In this document: piece after piece, positions 51,811-61,100 of the stretch
Layout of the letters: each line of letters opens with the position of its first letter
Numbering within the stretch: position 1 is the first letter of the stretch
From: Jaminaea rosea
Taxonomy: Eukaryota > Basidiomycota > Exobasidiomycetes > Microstromatales
Assembly (NCBI RefSeq): GCF_003144245.1
Contig: NW_020289988.1
Span: 62,001-126,000, forward strand
DNA: 64,000 nt
Reading direction: 5' to 3'
Notes under the pieces: model-generated
Told to the model about the DNA's origin: nothing
Seen by the model: only the letters and a program-made list of their open reading frames with translations
Database searches by the model: none
Program-made: the position numbers and the translations under genes

Positions 51811-54786
51811 CTAGCGCGCGCTCCCACTGAACGTCTTCTGAATACTCCTCGTTGCCTCATCCCACGAGTACCCATTGGCGGTGAACAGCCTCGAGCCCAG
51901 GAAGGGCCTGACATCATAGATGTCCGCCATGTCCTTTGCGCGCTTCTCGAGCTCCGAAGCGGGAACAGTGATGGTCGTCTCCCCCTCTGTGGCACCACCA
52001 CGCTGCTGCTGCTGGGCGCGCAGACTGGCGAAGCGCATCCGATCCTTGACAATGCCGCCGAGGATGAAAGCGAGCACCTCCTCGTGGTCCTTGTTCGTGG
52101 CAGTGTATCGCCTGAAACCACGCTGAAGCGTCTTCTTGACGCTCATCTTCTGTGCCGACACGAAACTCTCCACCGTAGCACCGATGGCCACGTCAATGTC
52201 GTCTGAGCGCACAAACTCGCGAAGGTGCATCTTGGCGCTGGCCTCGGCCATACGGATCATGCTCTCCAGGTGGCGCACGGTGATGGGGTACGAGCCGGTG
52301 GAGAGAGACTCGCGACGCAGGTCTGCGTACAAGCGGGAAAGGCGATCCTGGTCGAGAGCGTGGAGCTTGGGGCGAATACGGTCTCGCGCATACATGATGT
52401 ACTTTCGCAAAAGGTCTTGAGGGATCAGGTCCGCATCCAGGCTTGTGGCTACGCGAGCCTCATCCACTTCCTCATCGAAGCCTGGGTGAGAGCGCAGGTG
52501 CGAGCCGACGACGAAGCGCGCAAGCATGTCGTCCTTGACTGGGTCAACAGTGTCTTTGACGACGCAGAGGACGTCGAAACGCGAGAGGATGGGCTCAGTG
52601 AGCTCCACGTTCTGGCTGAAGGGGATCGTAGGGTTGTATCGGCCGCGAATCGGGTTGGCCGCAGCTACGATTGCGCAGCGCGCTTGAAGAGTGGTAACAA
52701 TTCCAGCCTTGGAGATAGAGATGGACTGCTGCTCCATGGCTTCGTGAATGGAAGTGCGGTCGGCGTCGTTCATCTTGTCGAACTCGTCGATGAGGCATAC
52801 ACCCTTGTCTGCGAGCACGAGAGCGCCGCCCTCCAGCGTCCATTCGAGGGTCATAGGATCCTTACGCACGCTGGCAGTGAGACCGACTGCGCTTGCTCCT
52901 TGGCCAGTGGTGAAGATAGCACGGGAGGCAGTCTTCTCGACGTACTTGAGGAACTGGGATTTGGCTGTTCCCGGGTCACCAAGAAGAAGCACATTGATGT
53001 CGCCACGAATGCGATGCTTGCCTCCGACGTCCTTGGGCACGCCGCCAAACAAGGCTAGAGCTACCGCCAGCTTAATGTCGTCGTGACCGTAGATGGAGGG
53101 GGCCATCGATTTGACGATTCGCTTGCCAATGCGGTCGTCGCGGGCTAGAGCTCGGATTGCGCGCTCATCCTCCTCCGTCATGCGGAACGCAGCGTAAGCA
53201 TCGTCGCGCTTGGCGATGTGATTAGCCTCGAGGACGGTGGCAAAGACGGGGAAGCCGTTCTTGGTGTTGAGACTGGCGTCAAAATTGTTGCGGTACACGC
53301 CTGTGACTTCGATCTCCTCGCCAGGCTTGGCCGAGTCGATGAGGTCCCAGAGAAGGATCACCTCGCGGTGACGAGGGAGACGACCCGGGGGGACACTGCC
53401 GGGAGACTCTTGCAAGGTCATCTTTTGGTAGTTGCGATAGACGGTCTGCTCTGCGTTGACACGGAAGGGCCCTCGCTTCTCGCAGTTCGAGCAGTAGCTG
53501 ACCTTCACCTCCTTTGATGCGTCTTGCCAGAAGGGGCCGAGAACGTGACCACACGACAAACAGTCGAACTTGACGTACTTGAGCTGTGGGAATACGCTTG
53601 AGCGCTTGGTGACGACGCCGCTGACGCGGACGAGGGAGTTGAGCTGTGCCTGACGGAGGTCACGCAGCGACGAAGACGTGGGCAAGTCGGAGATGCGGAC
53701 ATGGATCTCCGGGTGAATGCGGTCGTAGGATGGGTAGTAGAGAAGGATGACGTCGAATGCGACCTGGTCGAAGATGGGCAGCATCGAAGTGGGCGAGTTC
53801 GCGAGGAAATAGGCGAGAATAGCCTTGGAGTCGACTAGGTGGAGGAAGGAGACTTCAAGTGACTCGCTGTTCATCTCACCGAGCGTCTTGATGCGCTGAC
53901 CGTAGACGGAGACGCCGTTCTCATCAACATACGTGACGAGGAAGTTGCGGAACTCGCGCACGACGGTGCGGCGGACGCTTTCTGTAGCCACCCAAGCTGC
54001 GATGCTTTCGGCTTTGACGTCGCCGAGCTGCTCCAGAGGAAGCTCGTCTGCGCCTTCGTCTTCATCGTCAGCTGCCTGTTCATCGTAATGGCGTCGACGT
54101 CGTCGTCGAGTGGTGCCGTCATCGGAGGAGAGGTCATCGTCCGATTGTAGGAAGGCGGGTGCTCGGCTTTGAGCGCCGTACCTGCCCTTTCCCTCTGCAC
54201 GATCTCTGCGAGACATCTTGAGCTCAGCGAGGCGACGAGCATTGGCGTCCATCTCAGTGTCGTCCACGTCGTCATCGATGCCAAGTGCTTGGTCATAGTT
54301 GTCCAGGCGGGCGTTGTGTGCGTAGTCGTCTCGCATGTTGTCGCCAAAGAGATCCTCGCCTTCTGCATCCTCGTCCTCATCGTCTTCGCCTTGGTATCCA
54401 TCGCCAAGGCGGCGAGCATCGAGCTCATCGTCAACTACACTCTCTTCGCCTACATCGTCTGCGTCTGCGTCTTCAAAGTCGCTGAGGCCCTGCGGCGGGC
54501 TGGAGGGTGGGATTGAAGAAATGGGGGTGGGGGCACCGCCAAGGGGATCAGCGGCAGGTGTGGATGTGGTCGAGTACGAGGGGCCAGCGCCGGGTGAGGA
54601 TGCGTCGAGTGGTGCTCTGCTGCTTGATGCACCGCCGAGAGGCTGAGAGCGAGAAGGAGAGCGATTGCGTTTGCGGTTGCCGGGAGGGGATGGTTGGGAC
54701 GACTGCGGATCAGAGGGCGAGAGGGGGGAGAGGCGATCAATATGCTGTCGTGCGGGAATTGCATTCTTGACAGACGAGCTTACCAT
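51811..54786 (-). CDS. MCM2: DNA replication licensing factor Mcm2
   Basis: This is a subunit of the Mcm2-7 replicative helicase. One exon encodes 991 residues. A long acidic, Ser-rich N-terminal tail carries CDK/DDK-type sites. The zinc-binding segment CLSCGHVLGPFW, with CSNC, is followed by the Mcm2-typical NTKNGFPVFATVLEANHI. The AAA+ core has Walker A GDPGTAKSQFLKY, Walker B CLIDEFDKMND and arginine finger LSRFDVLCVVKD. The chosen ATG is immediately followed by GTAAGC, and a CAG lies 39 bases further on, so splicing after the ATG to give a shorter start (MHIDRLSP) is conceivable. Such an intron would be unusually short. Confidence 0.95.
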   Translation of the reverse strand: MVSSSVKNAIPARQHIDRLSPLSPSDPQSSQPSPPGNRKRNRSPSRSQPLGGASSSRAPLDASSPGAGPSYSTTSTPAADPLGGAPTPISSIPPSSPPQGLSDFEDADADDVGEESVVDDELDARRLGDGYQGEDDEDEDAEGEDLFGDNMRDDYAHNARLDNYDQALGIDDDVDDTEMDANARRLAELKMSRRDRAEGKGRYGAQSRAPAFLQSDDDLSSDDGTTRRRRRRHYDEQAADDEDEGADELPLEQLGDVKAESIAAWVATESVRRTVVREFRNFLVTYVDENGVSVYGQRIKTLGEMNSESLEVSFLHLVDSKAILAYFLANSPTSMLPIFDQVAFDVILLYYPSYDRIHPEIHVRISDLPTSSSLRDLRQAQLNSLVRVSGVVTKRSSVFPQLKYVKFDCLSCGHVLGPFWQDASKEVKVSYCSNCEKRGPFRVNAEQTVYRNYQKMTLQESPGSVPPGRLPRHREVILLWDLIDSAKPGEEIEVTGVYRNNFDASLNTKNGFPVFATVLEANHIAKRDDAYAAFRMTEEDERAIRALARDDRIGKRIVKSMAPSIYGHDDIKLAVALALFGGVPKDVGGKHRIRGDINVLLLGDPGTAKSQFLKYVEKTASRAIFTTGQGASAVGLTASVRKDPMTLEWTLEGGALVLADKGVCLIDEFDKMNDADRTSIHEAMEQQSISISKAGIVTTLQARCAIVAAANPIRGRYNPTIPFSQNVELTEPILSRFDVLCVVKDTVDPVKDDMLARFVVGSHLRSHPGFDEEVDEARVATSLDADLIPQDLLRKYIMYARDRIRPKLHALDQDRLSRLYADLRRESLSTGSYPITVRHLESMIRMAEASAKMHLREFVRSDDIDVAIGATVESFVSAQKMSVKKTLQRGFRRYTATNKDHEEVLAFILGGIVKDRMRFASLRAQQQQRGGATEGETTITVPASELEKRAKDMADIYDVRPFLGSRLFTANGYSWDEATRSIQKTFSGSAR

Positions 54787-55124
54787 GACGTCGTAGTCTT
54801 ACGAGAGGAGAAGGAGACAATCAGTGATGGGCGAGGATGCAAGAGTAAAGCAAGAGCGCACCACAGCTCGAGTTGTTCTCTGAGTCGTCCGCCCCCGTCC
54901 ACGCCTCGCCCTTCGATTCGCGGCATCGCGACCTGAGGCCAATTTACACGAAACGCGTTCGACGCGCGCGCCGCGCGCCCTCTTCAGACACGCCAAAGAT
55001 AAATGTGCGCGTCGAAATGATGCTCAGACCGGCGCGCTCGGGAACAAGCCAGCTACGCCTGCGAGAGATTCGTGACTTTGCTATTCATTGAAAGCTCCGG
55101 AATACATAGTTGCTGAACACTGCA
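54787..55124. promoter_or_regulatory. MCM2 promoter and 3' end of the NRPS gene
   Basis: The stretch (338 bases) contains a palindrome-like GC-rich run of CGCG at about 54963-54978 (GCGCGCGCCGCGCGCC), which resembles the MCB-type ACGCGT context only loosely. Nothing stronger is seen. Confidence 0.35.
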
Positions 55125-58100
55125 TCACCTTGCACGCCCATTTGACGACCCATCTTTCAAGCAGCTGTCCACCCGCTCCACGATACGCGCAACCATGCTA
55201 CGAAGCTCGTCCTCACCCATGACCCTCGCGTCGCACCGAACGCCGAAGTCGACGGTCATCTGACCATCCTTGCCGTTGCTGACCACAACATCTACATCGA
55301 GCGTTCTCCGGCCAGTCGCCTCGCGCATCAGAGCGCCTGCTCCACCCAAGTTGCCAAACTCGTCGATGGGCGTCGCGAAGTTTTGCTTCTCGGATGGCGC
55401 AAACTCCACGGCGTCGCCCAGCGTGATTGCTTGCCAGCTATGAGCGGAAAGAAGGGACTCCGATGGCCGCATGATGACGTTCAAGTAGGTGTCGAACAGG
55501 GCCTCGCCACCTCCTCGTGCCCAATTGCAGACTGAGCCAAGATTGCTCTGCTCCCAGCGCATCCGCTCCAGCAACTGCGTGCGAAGGAGCTCGGCCATAT
55601 GGCTGAGCCCTGCCTCTGCTGGCGTTTGCATGGGCAAGACATTCATCGTTGGCGCAGCGAGTTGCTCCGCATCGATGTCACCGCCGTCAGCTGCTGCCCA
55701 GCTTGTTGCGCGTCCGGCTTGGTAGAGACCGAAGATGGGCCGATCGACATTGGTGAGGGCTCGCAGCTCGGCGCAGAAAGAAGCCATGAGGAGGTGCTGG
55801 ACCCGATGTTGCATGTGGCGAAACGAGAGAGTCATTGCTCTCGGGATGAAGAAGGCGACGTCCGTGCTGTCGCACGCCACATTCCGCCGTCTGCGTGCAT
55901 CGGACAGCATCGTAGGCTGCACGTTGGTGAGCTGCCCCTTCCAGAAAGCCGCCTCCTCCTCTGCACCTCCTTCGTTCGACTTGACGCGCCTCACGAAGCC
56001 AGCCCAATCATTCGCGCCCAGCTCTGCCGCTCCCTCCGCGTAGAGTATCTGCAAGTCTCGCACGAGCATGTCGAGGGACGAGGCATCATAAAGGGCGTGC
56101 GGGAGGTCAAGGATCAGCAGCGACTGCGTCGCGTTGGAGAAGACCTCAATTTGGGTCAATCCGCGGGAGAAGGAGCGCTCCGACCGCGTATGAGCGAGTT
56201 GCTGGAGACGGCCTCTCACAGCGGTGTCGAGGTCGCTGTCCCTCTCCACGGCAGGATGGACGGCGAGGTGGGGCTTCTCCTGAAGCACGATCTGGTACAG
56301 ACTGCCCTGCTCCGCGACAAAGGTAGTACGAAGGATGGCGTGGTGGGCACAGAGCTGGGCCCAGGCCGTCTCCAGCTTGTCGGCCTCGAGGGCTGGCTCT
56401 GCCTTCCAGACGAAAGAATAGAAGCCGCCCATGCGTTTGCCGCTGTTGAGCCAGCTAGCGAAATGGAAGGACTGGCCGGCGAGAGCGGGCAGAACAGCCT
56501 CAACGTGGTCGCTGCACAGGCTCAGTCGCTCAAGCAGCCGGTGCCTGACCTCTTCGCCTACAAGGGGAGCGGAGAACGATGGCATCGCCTCCTCTTTCTT
56601 CGTCATGCGCGCCTCGACCAGCCTCCCAATCCCCCGGATCGACATCCCATGCACCACATCAGCGACAGCCACCTTCATCTTGCCTTCTCTCTTCGCCAGG
56701 TTCGCGAGGCGGATCGCACTGATTGAGTCGAAGCCAAGAGAGGCAAGCGACGTGGTTGGAAGGACATGCCCCGATTTGGCTTGCGATATCGAAAGGACGT
56801 GCTTGAGAAGTTCCGATTCAAGAGGCGACCAACCCTGATCATCGCAGCCATCGGCAAGAGGGTGCGCGTGGATTCCATTCTGCTTGCTGGGCGGGAGAGA
56901 GGGATGCGAGGCGGGGAGAGCATCTGCTGGGCGCTCCAGATGCGTCAGAGAGTCGACAAAGACGTCCTCAAACCGTGTGAGTAGCACCTGAACCTTCCCC
57001 GAGGTGTAATACTGGGGGTCAGCGGTGACGTGAACGTCGAAATGATCGAGGCCTTGGCGAACCTCGATGTTGAAAGGATACTGCACGCCGCCTGCTACTT
57101 GACCTCCTGCTGACGAGGGTGGCAATGCAAGCTGCACTTTCTTCCACTCGTGACCATACGCCTCTGCTACCTGGTAATCGACGAGTACGTCAAAGGGTGC
57201 AGCGAGCAGGCCGAGCTCTCGCAGGATGTCTCGGAGAGCTGCGTTGGAATGGACGCGAGCCTCGTCTGCTTTGCGCTGGACTGTAGCAAGCAATTGCCCC
57301 ATAGTCGACTCGCTGCGATTCCACTGAATTCGTACGGGTACTGTGTTGAAGGCAGGGCCGAACACTATGTCACCGCCGGGGAAAGCGTCGCGCAGGCTGA
57401 CGATCTGACCGAGTACGATGTCGCGCGAGTGCATCGCGCTGGCCATGACTTTAGCGATTGACGCGAGAGCTACGGTGCGAAGTGAGACGGCTGCTGCGCG
57501 GGCCAACTTTCTCGCCTCCGACATTGGTATAGAGAGGCGTCGAGTTACCTCTAGAGGAGTGATACCTTGAGCACTGTCTTTGATCGGTTGACTCGGCTGA
57601 CATTCGAAGTCTCGCAGACTAGTAACCCAGTATCGGACGTCTTCGTCTCGCGGCAGAAGGTGAGGCAGCAGCTGGGTGAATTGCGGCCGTCGCTCCAGGC
57701 GCAGCGTTTGAAGCGCACTGTCCAGGTCAGCGAAAAGCTGAGGAAGCGTATTGCCGTCGTACAGAGCGTGGTGTATTGACAAAGCGACACAAAGTCCCCT
57801 GTTGGCGCCGTGAATGACGGTGAGTTGCAGCGGTGGCTCGTTGGCGAGTACGTCGTCCACAATAAAAGGGCACGGTCGCTGGACCAGCTGTTGCCAAGCA
57901 GTCTCGATCGACTCTGCCTTCTCTGAGAGGAGCGATGCAGACGTGGCAGCTCGTCGATGTACGGCTTGAACCCATCCTTGTCCTGATCGGCGTCGATGGA
58001 AAGTCGTCCTGAGGATTTCGGCGCTGGTGACGACCTTGGTCCACGCCGCAGCCAAAGCTTCTTCTGTCACGCCTTTGTCGAGGCGCAGCAAGTGGTGATG

Positions 58101-61100
58101 CCAATACAGCCTCCCGCCCTCAATGATGCTCTGCTCGATCATGCTTTCCTGCAGTGGCGTGCATGGAAGGACGGTCGTCACTTCGTCTTCGTTGGAGAGT
58201 CGGATAGCCACAATGTCGACCTCCTCTCGGGCCCCAGCTGCTAACTCTTCGGGGCGCGAATCCTTTCTCGATGTCGTGTTGAGGTATTCGGCGAGCCCCG
58301 CAATGTTGGACGAGCGCAGAATGTCCCTCACGGCTATGGCTCCCAGCCCTGCGTTTTTGATGCGGCGAGCGAAGCGAATGGCAGACAGACTGTCCAGACC
58401 AATGCTGTAGAAGGAGGCGGTACGGCGAATGTCGCCCTCTGACATGCCGCTGAGGTCTGACAAGATGTGACAAAGCTGCTGCTCCTGCGGTGACCACTCC
58501 TCAGCGTCGTTCTCGGCAGGTTCGTGCGAGGGGCTCAGCTGCAGCACCTCGACGTCGAGAGCGAGGAATGCCTTCTCCAAAGCCCGGATATCGACCTTGA
58601 TGTTAGGCGTCAGGGGCAAACCTCGCCGGGCTATGAGGATGTGACTGGGCACCATGTACGAGGGCAGCCGCCTGCGAACTTCGGCCGTAATGGAGTCGAG
58701 AGCCCATTGAGCGGCCGGATCCCTGCGTGTCTCGACGCTGCCGCCGGTAGCAGACTTCTCGCTCTCACTTGCCTCGGCGAGGGCAACCCATGTCACGAGC
58801 TGCTTCGCGGGCATGGATGGATGCTGGACGAATAAAGTTGCCGCGTCCGCTACAGCAGCTTGCGCACGGAAGGCATGGCTGACCTCGTCCAGCTCGAGGC
58901 GTTGACCGCGCAACTTGACCTGACCTCGACTGACGCGGCCCAACACCTCCACGGTCCCATCAAAGAGGATGCGCCCTCGATCACCAGTCCGATAGACGCG
59001 TTCGCCGCTCGGCATCGTGACGAATGCCTCGTGAGTGAGGTCTGGTCTCCCCATGTAGCCCTCGGCGACTTGTGGTCCACCGACGGCAAGCTCACCGACG
59101 CATCCCTTGTACGCGATGTCCGTTGAGCCAGGATTCAAGACATAGATAGAGCTCGTGGGGTAGGCTTGGCCGACGATGGAGCGTTTGAACCCAGGCTTGA
59201 CGAAGCCAAGCGTGTTACCAATCGTCGCCTCTGTCGGTCCCCACGCGTTGATGAGGCCGTATGGTGCCCACTCTGCTATCACACGCTCGTCGATGGCGTC
59301 GCCTCCGGACATGAGCCACTGCAGGCGTGGTACGGCGGTAGGACGAATTGTGGGAGCCAGGGAGGCGGGCAGATCTGCCATGGTCAGCTGCAGCTTGTTG
59401 AAGGTGTCTTCGAGATCTTCCAACAGGACGTCCTTTGGCGCACTTGCGACGGTGAAGCCGAATGCGAGAGGCATGCAAATTTCGATCAGGGAGACATCGA
59501 AAGAGGGCGATGCAAGTTGGAGCATGCGAGAGGAGTGATTGTGCGGAAGGATGGACTGCCAGGACAGGAGAGCTGCAGAGAGAGCTCGATGGCTGACAGG
59601 AACAGCTTTGGGGGCTCCAGTGCTGCCGGAGGTGAAGAGGATGTACGCCACTGATGAAAGGGGAGCGAGGGCTGGCGAGAATGCCGTCGAGGACGATCGT
59701 CCGTCGATCATGAGAACGTCGTCGGAAAGTTGTTCAGCATCGCCGCGTGTCGTACCATCTGTGACGATGAAATTGGTCTGCGCGATGTCGAGCATGTAGC
59801 GCAGTCGTTCGCGAGGAAGAGCTGAATCGAGAGGCATGTACGCCTTGCCAGCCTTCCAGACTGCAATAATCGATGCGTAGAAGAGGAGAGAGCGCTGCGT
59901 GTAGACGGCAACGGTGGGCGAGCGATGGGATACGAGCTCTGCCGCGATGCTGTCGCTCAAGCGGTCTAGCTCAAAATAGGTGAGGTGCTGGTATGGTGCG
60001 TCGAGGCCTTCGGCTGCGAAGTCAATCGCCCTGGCATCTGGACGTTGCTCGAGTTGTCTCCAGAATTGCCGGATGAAATGCGCGTCCAGCTCGTCGTCAT
60101 GGATCGTCTGCTTTTCTTCGATGACGGAAAGCAGTGAAATTTGTGATACTTCGGCCACCTGCCCGCCCTTGGCGTACGCGAGCAGCTCCGCATCGAGCTG
60201 CTGCAGGATGAGCTTTGCCTGCTCTCTTGGTATGTGATTCGGATCAAAAACAATGCGCAATGCAATCGAGTTGTCGTGTATCGGCTGAACCTCAAAGGCC
60301 ACCGGGTATTCGGTATCCATGCTTGCGTTTACAGGTCTAAGAACGTCGTGTGTTTGCGGCGGAGCAGTCTGCGGAAGGAATGAAAAGAGGGTATTGAAAA
60401 GTTGCTGATCTTGAAGGAGAAGCCATTGGTTGAGTTGCGCCAGGGGCGTATGCTGGTGAGCGTAACTGCTCAAAATGCTTTGGTGGACCGCTCGAGTGTG
60501 AGTGTTGGGGTCCCCGCTGCCGGCAAGGTGATCTGTACGGAAAGGGATTGTGGAGAGCAGAGGACCCTGAATCTTATCGGCACCTTCAAGAGGGAGTGTA
60601 CGACCGCCCAGAACAAGGCCGAAGATGGAATCGGCCTCGCCCGTGAGCTGGGAGTAGAGAGAAGAGAAAGCCGCAATGACGAGGGCCTGAGGAGTTACTC
60701 TGAGCCCTTGTGCGCTTTTCGAAAGCTCACTGAACGACAGCGACGACGCAGTCTCCTCCTCGCATCGTTGCCTCTGCGTGGCTTCCGTTGTTGCGAACTC
60801 GGACAAATTCGGCAAAGGCGTCAAGCTGAAATCTCCGAGCCTCTCCAACCAGAATGCCTTGGAGCCCTCCCCCGTACCGATCTGTGCGATCAGGTTTGCA
60901 GCCTGCCCAAAAGCGGGACGCTGTGGCTGAGGTTGCTCGCCGAGCCAGCCGAGCTCAACATCTTGCTGAAAGAGGTCAATGGTAGTACCATCGAAGAGAG
61001 CGTGATGCGCAAGGATGGTGAGCCAGTTGGCATCAAGGGAGAAGCGGACCGGCGGGCGCGTCGCAATGCTGTTGAGCAGCTCCTCTGACGCCGCGTCCAT

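Noticed and set aside
53200-53520. Plus-strand frames opposite MCM2 that look hydrophobic
   Set aside because: Antisense shadows of the conserved Mcm2 core.
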